From positions 39,550,279-39,614,278 of the forward strand of contig CM036754.1 of assembly GCA_020796225.1 (NCBI GenBank): a stretch of DNA of 64,000 nt, read 5' to 3'. The notes below the pieces were generated by a model. The model did no database searches, was not told the DNA's origin, and saw nothing but the letters and a program-made list of their open reading frames with translations. Below are positions 1 through 10,049 of the stretch, one piece after another. This stretch comes from Arion vulgaris (lineage: Eukaryota > Mollusca > Gastropoda > Stylommatophora > Arionidae). A program made the translations under genes and the position numbers. Position 1 is the stretch's first letter. Each line of letters starts with the position of its first letter.

Positions 1-380
1 GTTTTCACTTCAACTATTACAACAGTAAACAAATGTCTATGTTAAAAATTAAAGAACACAAATCAAGTCCATCAATGCTACCTTGATAAATGTTTAGTAA
101 ATATTTCGTCAATAATATCTCCTTGAAACCGTTACAATAAATCACAGTATACACAATAACTAAACCAGTTTTCGAGTCTAAGCGGACACTAGTACAAATA
201 TTACTATTTACTGTATATGTTTATATGTCTTATCGCTGGCACGTAGACCCCACACCCCAATCTAGCCCCGCCACAATTTCCAGGTCTGCCATTTAAAAAA
301 GTTGTCGGCAGAAATGTATGCTTTAAAAATGTCAAATATAGGACAAAGAATTCCAGATACGATGATGGTACTGGAGGGTT
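1..380. other. No feature recognised
   Basis: AT-rich sequence left of the first minisatellite. No coding exon, RNA gene or known repeat was recognised. Confidence 0.5.
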
Positions 381-1297
381 GTAGATTGTCCTGATACGAC
401 GTAGGGACTGCTGATATTATCCTACTCCAACACTGATATACTGTTAGTGCGCTGGCTTTAATATTGAAAGAGACTGGCATTGGTCGCTGAAATTTCTTTG
501 TAGATTGTCCTGATACGACGTAGTGACTGCTGGTATTATCCTTCTCCATCACTGATATACTGTTAGTGCGCTGGCTTTCATATTGAAAGAGACTGGCATT
601 GGTCGCTGAAATTTCTTTGTAGATTGTCCTGATACGACGTAGTGACTGCTGGTATTATCCTTCTCCATCACTGATATACTGTTAGTGCGCTGGCTTTCAT
701 ATTGAAAGAGACTGGCATCGGTCGTTGAAATTTCTTTGTAGATTGTCCTGATACGACGTAGTGACTGCTGGTATTATCCTGTTGCAGAAGGCCCAAGTGA
801 GATGGGTAGGTCACGTTGCTCGGATGCCTGATAAACGCATCCCAAAACAGTTGATGTATGGCGAGCTTGAAGGGGGCAGACGTTCAGCTGGTGGACAGAA
901 AAACGCTTTAAAGACACTCTTAAAGTGTCTCTGAAATGCTTCGATATAGACTATACGTGCTGGGAATCCTTTGCGCAAGATCGCCAAATGTGGCGCTATA
1001 ACAACAAAAGAGGAACCCGAATAGCTGAGAATCATCGTATTGTTGAGTCACAGAGAAAACGAGCAGCACGAAAAGACAGAGCACACAACACGCACATGTC
1101 TAACCTTGATCATGTATGCCCTACCTGTGGTCGGGGATTCTGTTCTAGGATTGGACTCTACAGTCACCTTTGCACACACCAGAGAGGTGCAACAGCACAC
1201 GTCTGAGATTGTTGTCATCATCGCTTGCGATGGACGGCTATTATCCTACTCCAACACTGATATACTGTTAGTGCGCTAGCTTTAATATTGAAAGTGG
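381..1297. repeat. 119-bp tandem repeat, interrupted by a LINE tail
   Basis: The phrase GTAGATTGTCCTGATACGAC recurs at about 381, 500, 619 and 738, giving a 119-bp period. The fourth unit stops at 780 and resumes at about 1248 because a retrotransposon fragment (781-1238) was inserted into it. A stray diverged unit fragment lies at about 1815-1905. The short reading frames here are by-products of the repeat. Confidence 0.9.
781..1238 (+). pseudogene. 5'-truncated non-LTR retrotransposon tail (LINE a) with C2H2 finger
   Basis: The conceptual translation begins with the typical post-reverse-transcriptase segment [18 protein letters not shown]. It shifts frame once near 905-925 and continues through CWESFAQDRQMWR to a C2H2-type finger, CPTCGRGFCSRIGLYSHLCTH. 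This layout is the usual C-terminal end of animal endonuclease/reverse transcriptase LINEs. The 9-bp direct repeat TATTATCCT flanks it (772-780 and 1239-1247), so both ends of the insertion are visible. There is no poly-A; the 3' end is GATGGACGGC. It is dead through 5' truncation and the frameshift. Confidence 0.85.
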
Positions 1298-1440
1298 TTG
1301 GAATCTTCTTCCGTCCTTCCACATCCTTCGCCTCTAAGGAGGTATAGGTCCTAAACCAAGGCCTTGAAAACTCTCATACGCTTGGTTGCGCTTTTTATAG
1401 CTGTGTTTTTAACAGGGTATGGTAGCTAATCCCACGCTAA

Positions 1441-1525
1441 ATTTCCGCTTTCAACGGAAATAGCACCTGGTAGGTAATAGTGGTTCTATTCTTTAACCCG
1501 AATTTGGGCCCCGGTAACCACACGT
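1441..1525 (-). repeat. Fragment of repeat family A
   Basis: The segment around GTGGTTCTATTCTTTA and the AATTTGGGCCC core also occurs at 7590-7635 and, inverted, near 33,146-33,195. It is the 5' part of the GAA-tailed retroposon described at 2588-2845. Confidence 0.6.
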
Positions 1526-2035
1526 GCGTCAGATTTGTATTGTCCGTCGTCTTTGACTCTTTATCTGACATGAGAGACGTATAGGCGTATTCACTGAGAT
1601 TCTCACTGTCTGTATTGCGATCAGATCTCATATCAGACATGTATGCACCTAGAGCTTCTACTTATAACAGAGTAGATCTTCTTCGATTCCTACCCACTTA
1701 GTCAGACACTAGTCTGTTCCCAGGGTCACCCCGTGGAGGTGTGGTAGGGTATTGGTCAGTGCCAGCTCACAGACCCTGGCGACACTTTATATACTTACTA
1801 CGTCTGCGACCCCAGGCTGGAATCGGTCGCCGAAATTTTGTTGTAGGTTGTCCTGATACGACGCACTAATTGCTGGTATTGTCCTACTCCATCACTGATG
1901 TACTGTTTCGGTAGGTTTTTGTTATGCGTTGATGTCGTCTATAGAGTTTCTAACCTCCAGAGACTTGGTGGATCTACTGTCCTGGGCATGCGGCTACTTG
2001 CGTCAATGAAAACGGAAAAGCTTTGCATCAACAGC
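1526..2035. other. No gene recognised
   Basis: No coding exon was recognised. One diverged 119-bp repeat unit lies at about 1815-1905. Confidence 0.4.
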
Positions 2036-2039
2036 ATCA

Positions 2040-2120
2040 ATTGTTGGGGAGTTGAAGATGGATAAAGTGGATGTTCTTCGATCTCTTCGCGACTGTCTGT
2101 TTAATGAAGACACGCTTTCT
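2040..2120 (+). pseudogene. Short LINE e tail fragment
   Basis: The frame reads MDKVDVLRSLRDC, matching the motif [13 protein letters not shown] in the longer LINE e fragment at 32,600-33,030. It is followed by a CTT-rich run. Only about 25 codons remain. Confidence 0.5.
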
Positions 2121-2129
2121 TCTTCTTCT

Positions 2130-2450
2130 TCTTTTTCTCCGAACTCTCCATAACGACCACTTTTTAACCACTCTTTGTGACTTGTATGTGATCTGAGCCT
2201 AAGGGCGATTGCACGTTGTGCCAGTTATGCACCTACAAGTAGGTCAACACATCCGATTTCTGCGATGATTTTTATTTACTAGGTAGCTTTCCTAGACCCC
2301 TACCTCAATCGTCTCTTACTCTTGTAGGTCGCTTTACTTGTAGGCGCATAACTGGCACAACGTACAATCGCTCTTAGGCTCAGATCACATACAAGTCACA
2401 AAGAGATGTTAACAAGTGGTCGATATGGAACATTTGAAGAAGAAAAAGTT
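2130..2450. repeat. Two repeat-A copies head to head forming a long hairpin
   Basis: A minus-sense copy (about 2130-2340) is followed at once by a plus-sense copy (about 2330-2450). The arms, about 95 bp each, share AACTGGCACAACGTACAATC and TAGGCTCAGATCACATACAA, so the segment could fold into a stem with a ~90-base loop. The left copy starts at a CTT run and the right one ends in GAA-rich sequence, the tails of the two copies. Confidence 0.8.
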
Positions 2451-2587
2451 ATAAAAATATATGTAAAAATCACTTCCATAGGTTTTTTCAACCAGTATTG
2501 CGAGGTTGTTAGTACATCATCTCATTGCGACATTATGTGTCCCGAACTGTCCTGTACATTTTGCATTGTTGATTCTCTGTAGAAATA

Positions 2588-2845
2588 ATTCTTCTTCGAA
2601 CGCTCCAGAACGACCACTTGTTAACCACTCTTTGTGATTTGCGTTGATCGGAGCCTAAGAGCGATTGTACGTTGTGCTAGTTATGGCCCTACAACTAGGG
2701 CAGCACATCCGATTTCTGAGAAGCGTTTTATTTATTAGGGTGGCTATCCTAGGCCCTTACCTCAGTCGCCTCTTACGACATGCCTTGTAGGTCGCAGTAC
2801 TACTATTCTTTGCTCCCTTTGCGAGTCCCGGCAACGCACACGCGG
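2588..2845 (-). repeat. Repeat family A (GAA-tailed retroposon)
   Basis: Read on the minus strand, the unit runs from an AGCAAAGAATAGTA block through GACCTACAAGGCATGTCGTA and GGCACAACGTACAATCGCTC to GTGGTTAACAAGTGGTCG and a GAA-rich 3' end. Copies in both orientations occur at 2130-2450, 5025-5285, 5889-6130, 7383-7640, 33,128-33,385 and 37,008-37,265. No long ORF and no tRNA-like head were seen. It may be the 3' end of a non-LTR element or a SINE using a microsatellite tail. Confidence 0.75.
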
Positions 2846-2849
2846 TATG

Positions 2850-3340
2850 AATACAAAACAACACAGTTGATTCTACAGTCATACGTGTTCATATGGAACT
2901 TTCTGAGATGGTGGGGTGGGGCAGGGGGTGAGAATTTCCTTCAGAACTACTACATCTGTGCTCTACCACTGACACTTCTGAGCAAGCTAAAAAGAACTAT
3001 ACACATATGTAATAGAGCCCGCCGAGGTCACGGAGTACGAGATCGATAAAGATATGACATGACACGACGACAGTACAAATATAATATATAATAAGTTTAA
3101 AAAATAAAACCAGTCTCTGCACGTGACAGTGAGTTGTAAGTCTGGAAATTATTGCTATTTTATTCCTCATATTACCAATATACGTTACATAGGGAGTGCA
3201 AGCAATTTCTCCATACCGACCTATCCTTGACAACTCGTTCAATCTCTTTTATGAAATTGAGTCCGATAATTCTTGCCTCTCTGAGTAAAGTTCGTTTCAG
3301 GTGTTTCCCTTTGGTGTCCTTTTTTTCTTGAGCATTCACC
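2850..3340. other. No feature recognised
   Basis: Unique-looking AT-rich sequence with no coding or repeat signal that could be supported. Confidence 0.4.
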
Positions 3341-3460
3341 TTCAATGTCTGTTTTGTGATTCTTCAATGTCTGTTTTGTGATTCTTCAATGTCTGTTTTG
3401 TGATTCTTCAATGTCTGTTTTGTGATTCTTCAATGTCTGTTTTGTGATTCTTCAATGTTT
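3341..3460. repeat. 22-bp tandem repeat
   Basis: About 5.5 copies of TTCAATGTCTGTTTTGTGA plus TTC at 22-bp spacing (3341, 3363, 3385, 3407, 3429, 3451). The last copy degrades into a T run that joins the next array. Confidence 0.9.
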
Positions 3461-3462
3461 TT

Positions 3463-3832
3463 TTTCTTAAAGTATGCCCATCATATCTCTACACTCTCTT
3501 TCTTAAAGTATGCCCACCATATCTCTACACTCTCTTTCTTAAAGTATGCCCAACATATCTCTATACTCTCTTTCTTAAAGTATGCCCAACATATCTCTAC
3601 ACTCTCTTTCTTAAAGTATGCCCAACATATCTCTACACTCTCTTTCTTAAAGTATGCCCAACATATCTCTACACTCTCTTTCTTAAAGTATGCACAACAT
3701 ATCTCTACACTCTCTTTCTTAAAGTATGCACAACATATCTCTACACTCTCTTTCTTAAAGTATGCACAACATATCTCTACACTCTCTTTCTTAAAGTATG
3801 CACAACATATCTCTACACTCTCTTTCTTATAA
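3463..3832. repeat. 36-bp tandem repeat
   Basis: Ten copies of a 36-bp unit containing CTTAAAGTATGCCCAACATA. The second half carries a shared C-to-A change (GCACAAC), which suggests stepwise spread of a variant. Because 36 is a multiple of three the plus strand stays open (FLKYAQHISTLS repeated), but nothing supports a real protein. Confidence 0.95.
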
Positions 3833-3889
3833 CAGTTATTACTAGCGGTTGTACTACTAGAAGGGGGTGGTATAATCAGGGGAGGAGTG

Positions 3890-4051
3890 AAACATTAAGA
3901 AAATGTCGTCGATTTTGTGTTTTAATAAGCTTTATTCTATCTTGTACGCTGAATCATGTCCTGCAAACTGTCATCTCTGCGTGAGCTGGAAGCAACATGT
4001 GGCCACACCCAGTCAACCATAAACTAAGTTTTAGAGAAATCTGATAGATCT
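3890..4051 (+). pseudogene. LINE f 3' coding remnant
   Basis: The degraded frame reads LNHVLQTVIS and further on WPHPVNHKLSFREI. This matches the post-RNase-H tail of LINE f at 30,300-30,775 (PEHVLQ then KLWRNLTDMKLIAQFV). Its last codons run straight into the 59-bp satellite that follows. Confidence 0.6.
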
Positions 4052-4945
4052 GAAGCTGACTGTCTAGTTTATGAATCACGATAAACTAATCGCATGACAA
4101 GTGATCGTTTGAAGCTGACTGTCCAGTTTGTGAATCACGATAAACTAATTGCATGACAAGTGATCGTTTGAAGCTGACTGTCCAGTTTGTGAATCACGAT
4201 AAACTAATTGCATGACAAGTGATCGTTTGAAGCTGACTGTCCAGTTTGTGAATCACATAAACCAATTGCATGACAAGTGATCGTTTGAAGCTGACTGTCT
4301 AGTTTATGAACCACGATAAACTAATCGCATGACAAGTGATCGTTTAAAGCTGACTGTCCAGTTTGTGAATCACGATAAACTAATCGCATGACAAGTGATC
4401 GTTGAAGCTGACTGTCCAGTTTATGAACCACGATAAACTAATTGCATGACAAGTGATTGTTGAAGCTGACTGTCTAGTTTGTGAATCACGATAAACTAAT
4501 CGCATGACAAGTGATCGTTTGAAGCTGACTGTCCAGTTTGTGAATCACGATAAACTAATTGCATGACAAGTGATCGTTTGAAGCTGACTGTCCAGTTTGT
4601 GAATCACGATAAACTAATTGCATGACAAGTGATCGTTTGAAGCTGACTGTCTAGTTTATGAACCACGATAAACTAATCGCATGACAAGTGATCGTTTGAA
4701 GCTGACTGTCCAGTTGTGAATCACGATAAACTAATTGCATGACAAGTGATCGTTTGAAGCTGACTGTCCAGTTTGTGAATCACGATAAATTAATTGCATG
4801 ACAAGTGATCGTTTGAAGCTGACTGTCCAGTTTGTGAATCACGATAAACTAATCGCATGACAAGTGATCGTTTGAAGCTGACTGTCCAGTTTGTGAATCA
4901 CGATAAACTAATTGCATGACAAGTGATCGTTGAAGCTGAAGAATA
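4052..4945. repeat. 59-bp satellite built from the 3' end of LINE f
   Basis: About 15 copies at a 58-59-bp period, each starting GAAGCTGACTGTCCAGTTTG and ending in ATGACAAGTGATCGTTT. Translated, a unit reads LKLTVQFVNHDKLIA then stop. The same end occurs once at 30,670-30,770 in a LINE f copy (MKLIAQFVDHSGISV, stop, then GAAGAAGAAGAA). The array is therefore an amplified retrotransposon 3' terminus. Confidence 0.9.
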
Positions 4946-5024
4946 CTACCTTGTTTTTTCACTAAAACTGTAAGTGCTAAATTTCTTTTAAAAAATAACC
5001 AAGAATATCATTGTCCATGCAACA

Positions 5025-5285
5025 ACTAGGTGCCAGGACCCACAGGGGAAGCAAAGAATAGTACCACTGCGACCTACAAGACGTCGTAAGAGACGACTGA
5101 TGTAGGACCTAGGGAAGATACCGTAGTAAATAACAAGTATCGCAGAAATCGGATGTGCTGGCCTACTTGTTGGCGCATAACTGGCACAATGCACAATCGC
5201 TCTTAGGCTCAGATCCCATACAAATCGCACAGAGTGGTTTAACAAGTGATCGATATGTATCGTTCGAAGAGAAAGAATGTGAAAA
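5025..5285 (+). repeat. Repeat family A, plus sense
   Basis: Same unit as at 2588-2845 in the opposite orientation, from AGCAAAGAATAGTACCACTG to a GAA-rich end at about 5275. It runs directly into a LINE tail. Confidence 0.8.
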
Positions 5286-5470
5286 CAGGTAAAATTCAGG
5301 AAAGGAAAGCTCGTGGAAGACAGAGGGAAAAGATATTGGATGGTCTGATATCGTGGTTCGATAAAAGATCGAAGTCAGAGCTGATTAACTACACCAAGGA
5401 GAGAGAGAGAGTTGTTGAGAGACGTGATCACCTACGCCTGCAAACCTGGCACTTGATTGATTGATTGATA
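5270..5470 (+). pseudogene. LINE tail with (TTGA)n 3' end
   Basis: The frame reads GKIQERKARGRQREKILDGL and then ELINYTKERE. This resembles the last ~60 residues of RTE/CR1-type LINE polyproteins (GRQREK...LDGL...). It closes with a short TTGATTGATTGAT tail. The reverse transcriptase domain is missing, so this is a 5'-truncated copy. Confidence 0.65.
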
Positions 5471-5888
5471 TATACGCCTACTCCTGCATTCTTTACTGTG
5501 TTTTCTGCTGAAGTTAACTACCTGTTATCGTACCGAAACTTCACCAAACATTGGCAGTTATATCAGTGGCGTAACCACATGTGTGTGCGTGTGTGTGTGC
5601 ACAGTACTAATGATTTCATAAATAAAATGTCAGACCGTGGTGCGCAGATAATAGGACACGCGACCAGGGCATGTGAATGGTTCCACGGTACAGCACATCC
5701 GTAACCTTGTAGCACAGGAAATATCTGTCAAGAAGTGCTTTGGCACCGAAATACGAGACAAGAGATGTAATAGATTCGCTCCAGTTTTTTTGTGGTACTG
5801 GTTATCCTACTGACCTACTTGTATATTTTTAGAACGAAATCGGAATCTCCAAAGATGCGATTATAACTGAAATCGTGATTATTTGTGG
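5471..5888. other. No feature recognised
   Basis: No coding exon or repeat family was recognised; a short GT-rich run lies near 5580-5600. Confidence 0.4.
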
Positions 5889-6130
5889 ATATCATCCTTG
5901 TTAACCACTCTTTGTGATTTGTATGTGATCTGAGCCTAAGAGCGATTATACCCCGTGCCAATTATGCGCCTACAAGAGGCCAGAACACCCGATTTCTGCG
6001 ATGGTTTTATTTACTAGGGTATTTTATTTACTTCCTAGTCCCATACCTCAGTCACCTCTTACGACATGTCTTGTAGGTCGCAGTCTTGCTATTATTTGCT
6101 CCACTTGGGCCCCGACAACACACGGATGGT
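5889..6130 (-). repeat. Repeat family A, minus sense
   Basis: Starts GTTAACCACTCTTTGTGATT and carries the TGATCTGAGCCTAAGAGCGA block and the GTCACCTCTTACGACATGTC block, in the same order as the 2588-2845 copy. Confidence 0.8.
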
Positions 6131-6313
6131 ATATAGTGTACAGCAGTTTACCCGTTCTTCGCCCGGGAGGGGGTGGTTTAGTTTAAATCTAAACTACTTT
6201 TAATGTTAATTTATTAGCCTTTTCCGCTGATCTTCCGAGTCTACATAAACTAGCTCATTCTGATAGCCAGTAAAACCTGATACAATTGAATTCCTGTGAA
6301 ATTAGAAAATAAC

Positions 6314-6630
6314 GGGGACTGCCTTAGAGTAGTTGATAGTAGCTGGCCTGCTAGCTGTGAGACACCTCATAGCTCGGGTTCGAGTCCCCTGGTCTTACTC
6401 AGGACGATAACGTGAGTACCTCTGAAGTCGGAGAAAATCTGCCTGTATGGCGAGGGAATACTAATTACGAGTACATTGAGCACACGGCTGCCAGTGTAAA
6501 GTAATTTACAATGTCACGCTGCTGCCATTGTAAGAAATTTGAAAACAGATTTTCACGCAAAAATCAGTTTCAGAGATGAAACTTCGTCTGAGTTGAAAGC
6601 GGACGAAAGAAAAAAAAAAAAAAAAAAAAA
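6314..6630 (+). repeat. tRNA-derived SINE with poly-A tail (SINE-7)
   Basis: The head carries an A-box-like segment and a good B box (GGGTTCGAGTCCCC at about 6378-6391). A body of about 220 bp follows and ends in a run of about 22 A. The 8-bp direct repeat AAAATAAC flanks it (6306-6313 and about 6627-6634). It is the only copy seen in the window and the only SINE here with a clean poly-A tail. Confidence 0.75.
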
Positions 6631-6639
6631 TAACAATTG

Positions 6640-7380
6640 GCAAATTAAATGTAATTCACATTATTAACTTATCGATGTGTTTAAAAAAAAAAAAAAATAT
6701 TGGCCTTACAGAACTTGCATATTGAAATACCCATAAATATGTTAGTATTCGTGTGATGTGCGAAAGACGTCACCAGACAATAACAACATGATCGCTTTGC
6801 GCATCACGTGACCGATAACGTCGTGAAAACATGGATATACACTTCGGCGATTTCTACACAGAATGACCATGTGCGTTAAGTTGGAATATGGTTATAGAAA
6901 GGAACAAATAGTTCAATTTAATAATTTTCTCCTCTTCTTTTCTCCGCGCCAAATTTCAAGTCCGTAGGATGTCCAGATATCTCCAAACAATTGGGACAGA
7001 CATACAATTGCATTCATCTTTATCTTATATATATATAAGATTAAAATCGGTGTATACCAGCAGGCAACCTGGAGGCACAGTAAACCCTTACCTTGACCTC
7101 TGTATTATTGAGCTTGCATGCCCCCTAGTACTGGAGAAATTCATTTCTGTCTCCTGTCCAGGGTTGGTATTAACTCCAAATGGAACTCAGTTCTTCAATG
7201 CTGTGCTAACATGACAAATGGCAACAACTCTAGCGCCACTGAATTACTAAAGAACTGGGTGGTTTTTTTTTTACAAAATAGTATAATTTTTTTGGTTTCG
7301 TTCGCCCGCCCCGAGTTTAGACGTATCCTGATATAGAGTATATATATCTCTCTCTCTCGCGCACACGATCACCCTTAGAC
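6640..7380. other. No gene recognised
   Basis: AT-rich sequence with poly-A near 6683-6697 and a short TA run near 7027-7037. No exon was supported. Confidence 0.4.
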
Positions 7381-7382
7381 TT

Positions 7383-7640
7383 CTTCTTCTTCTTTGCGTT
7401 CGTTCTTTACGACCAATTTTAATCACTCTTTTGATATGTTTGATCTTTGCCAAGAACGTGTATACGTTGCACATTGGTTTGGTAGGCCCCTAAACTCATA
7501 GACTTCTACACGTTTAGGACATGTGCATCCGATTTCAGCCAAAACTCCTTAGTCGCCTCTTACGACATGCGTGGCTCTATTGGTAACAGTGGTTCTATTC
7601 TTTACACCCCAAATTTGGGCCCGGAAACCACTCAGCGACC
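7383..7640 (-). repeat. Repeat family A, diverged subfamily
   Basis: Begins with a CTT run, then TTCTTTACGACCAATTTTAA, TTGCCAAGAACGTGTATACG and a GTGGTTCTATTCTTTACACC end. It is closest to the inverted copy at 33,128-33,385 and differs clearly from the copies at 2.6, 5.0, 5.9 and 37 kb, so at least two subfamilies exist. Confidence 0.75.
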
Positions 7641-7811
7641 CTTAGACTGATATACCAGAGTTCTCCATAAATCTCATTCATGTGGAAATCTGATTTATGC
7701 AGAAATCTGATTTATGCAGCCTTTGCATGGGTGGGTTTCGTCACATCTTCAGTGCCATTTGGAGCTCTGGTGCTTATCCTTCGGCGATGCGTTCGGTTTT
7801 AGCCAGTGTTT

Positions 7812-7931
7812 ACTGGGTTCGTTCTCCGTCAGACTTTGACTGTCCCCAACCGACCTGCAAGGCAGCAGGCACTGGGTTCGTTCTCCGTCAGACTTTGTGG
7901 CTGTCTCCCAGCCGACCTGCAAGACAGCAGG
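7812..7931. repeat. Two-copy ~58-bp direct repeat
   Basis: ACTGGGTTCGTTCTCCGTCA occurs twice, each copy followed by a GCAAG(G/A)CAGCAGG end. Related sequence appears at about 22,010-22,285, so this is a dispersed element. Confidence 0.6.
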
Positions 7932-8009
7932 TATATAGAGTATATGACTGATTTCTTTATCATCAGTGTTCCTTCTCATTCGTGCGAGCCAGACTTCAGA
8001 GGTACTTTT

Positions 8010-8348
8010 AAATTTGTAATAATGCACAGAGAATCTGCAGTGCGATTGTGACTGTGTACGCACAGAGAATCTCCAGTGCGACTGTGACTGTGTACGCTCA
8101 GAGAATCTCCAGTGCGACTGTGACTGTGTACGCACAGAGAATCTGCAGTGCGACTGTGACTGTGTATGCAAAGAGAATCTCCAGTGCGATTGTGACTGTG
8201 TACGCACAGAGAATTTCAGTCGATGACTGTACGCACGAAATATCCAGTGCAACTGTGACTGTGTACGCACAGAGAATTTCCAGTTCGACTGTGACTGTGT
8301 ACGCTCAGAGAATCTCCAGTGCGACTGTGAATGTGTACGCACAGATAA
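8010..8348. repeat. 36-bp tandem repeat
   Basis: About nine copies of GACTGTGTACGCACAGAGAA plus TCTCCAGTGCGACTGT, period 36 bp. Being a multiple of three, both strands stay open over hundreds of bases (minus: RTQSQSHWRFSV repeated). No homology or start context supports a gene. Confidence 0.95.
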
Positions 8349-8359
8349 TTTTTGGCCTA

Positions 8360-8900
8360 GTTGACCTCAAACCCCAGAATTTCCACGGCACATGGCCACG
8401 AGCGCACCGTGCTATCAACATCGCCCACAAAATGTTACAAATTCAGTTCACAAAATATCCTAAGTTTATTTTCTCTCCCCATTTCTTATTCAGCGATCTC
8501 TTGTCATGAGCTTAGTTTACTGTGGAGCACAAACTGGGCAGTCAGTTTCAGGTATGTTATGTTTCCCCAAGCTTGGATTATATGTCCACTAGGTGGGATC
8601 TCATGTCCCTTCTCACCTCATCTCCATTTTGTTGCCAAATAAACAGTCTATACCCCCTCAAAATCAAATCAAGTGCCATGCTTGCCGGCGTAGGCGATCA
8701 TATCCCATACACACGACATAATCGACCGCTAAATGTGGACACACTTGTTAAAGTGCATTAAACCAATACTCCAGATTACATCAAATTGTAAAGATCTCAC
8801 GATGACTCAAACAAAAATGTATTTCATCGCGACCAAAAAGTATTTCAAATATGTTTTTTTTTTAAATTTCACTTATTACTTATATCGTTGTTGTGTTTGT
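8360..8900. other. No gene recognised
   Basis: No exon, SINE or LINE motif could be supported here. Confidence 0.4.
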
Positions 8901-8904
8901 TGTG

Positions 8905-9045
8905 TAGGGAATTAAAGCCGAGACACGTCTCTGTCAACCTAAGGACGAACTTTGTTTTAGGTTATATCAGAGCGTTTAGCTCAACAAACATGTGAAATAA
9001 GAATTAACTCCTTTCGGAGAATCCAAATATATTGTTTATATTTCT
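8905..9045 (-). repeat. SINE-1, 3' part, inverted
   Basis: The reverse complement reads GGATTCTCCGAAAGGAGTTA, then CTCTGATATAACCTAAAA and GGCTTTAATTCCCTA. It matches 33,866-33,990 in the opposite orientation, where this tail follows the SINE-1 middle segment. Confidence 0.7.
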
Positions 9046-9064
9046 TATATCAAATACTCAACAT

Positions 9065-9262
9065 CATCCTGCCCAGCGTGTTCGTAGCGCGTTGGACGAC
9101 GGGTGACAAGCTCCCTGTGAGCGCGGTTCAATTCCGCGGGCTGGCAGAAAAGCCACAGGTTCTCCAGATTTACGGTGTTAGTGGCACCGAACCGAAGGGT
9201 TACGATGTCCATGACACCAAGCCGAAGAGCTGAAAGCTCAAGTGCTTCTGGATCGGGGAAAA
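9065..9262 (+). repeat. tRNA-derived SINE-1, 5' part
   Basis: The head has an A-box-like TAGCGCGTTGGACGACGG and a B-box-like GCGGTTCAATTCCGC. It is followed by GGTTACGATGTCCATGACAC and GCTCAAGTGCTTCTGGATC. The same layout recurs at 28,208-28,380. The inverted 3' half lies just to the left. Confidence 0.8.
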
Positions 9263-9292
9263 AATAGCTTGTCCTGAGCAGAACTTTGCCAC

Positions 9293-9333
9293 TCTTCTTC
9301 TTCTTCTTCTTCTTCTTCTTCTTCTTCTTCTTC
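9293..9333. repeat. (CTT)n microsatellite
   Basis: About 13 uninterrupted CTT/TTC triplets. On the minus strand it gives an arginine run in a shadow frame. Confidence 0.95.
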
Positions 9334-9439
9334 TGCGTTCGCCCGCTATGAATTCAGACGTAACCATGGCATCCTTAGGTGGTGCTTCTGTCTGATTTTT
9401 GCGTGAAAGCCTGTTTACCGTTTTATGGGAGTCTCTGGC

Positions 9440-9680
9440 CATGAAGGCGGGCTTTTACGACTTCAGAGATTTTGACACTCTAATAGTTCTTCGGAATTTC
9501 TCTTTTAAGGCTAGAAATCACGCCTCTGCAGCGGTCATGCTTAAACCATCAGTTACATCCTGAATCCATCTTCACCGTGGTCTTCCTCTTCTCCTCTTCG
9601 TTGGGATGCATCTTTTCTAGCACTTTATGTCTCTTTATATGTCCAAAATACTTTAATTTTCTTATTCTTATTTGAAGTAT
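9440..9680 (-). pseudogene. LINE d tail
   Basis: The reverse complement matches the 3' end of LINE d at 27,445-27,960, including the block that reads RRWIQD and the TGGATTCAGGATGTAACTGA segment. It is heavily diverged and 5' truncated. Confidence 0.6.
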
Positions 9681-9689
9681 CAGCCAGCC

Positions 9690-10047
9690 TTCTTTGATCT
9701 CGAGCTTCCCATGAATAGACCCATATGTTCTTCTCTATGTCCATGACACATGAAGGACTCCTCTGTAACACCATTTCCTAAACTACATATATGTTCTTCT
9801 TTTATGTCCATGACACATGAAGGACCCTCTGTAACACCATTTCCTAAACTACATATATGTTCTTCTCTCTGTCCATGACACATGAAGGACTCCTCTGTAA
9901 CACCATTTCCTAAACTACATATATGTTCTTCTCTCTGTCCATGACACATGAAGGACTCCTCTGTAACACCATATCCTAAACTACATATATGTTCTTCTCT
10001 CTGTCTATGACATATGAAGTACTCCTCTGTAACACCCAATCCTAAAC
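9690..10047. repeat. 66-bp tandem repeat, right edge cut by a transposon
   Basis: GTCCATGACACATGAAGGAC recurs at about 9739, 9806, 9871, 9937 and 10,003, period 66 bp. The minus strand stays open (22-residue unit with EESFMCHGQREEHICSLGN). The array stops at CCTAAACTA where the transposon at 10,050-12,200 begins. Its continuation, TACATATATGTT, is found just beyond the other end of that transposon. Confidence 0.9.
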
Positions 10048-10049
10048 TA

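Noticed and set aside
3341..4945. Regular repeats resembling a CRISPR array
   Set aside because: Units are contiguous without unique spacers, no cas genes are present, and the context is eukaryotic.
7749..8509. Open frames of 150-200 codons on both strands
   Set aside because: They are produced by the 36-bp minisatellite, whose length is a multiple of three.
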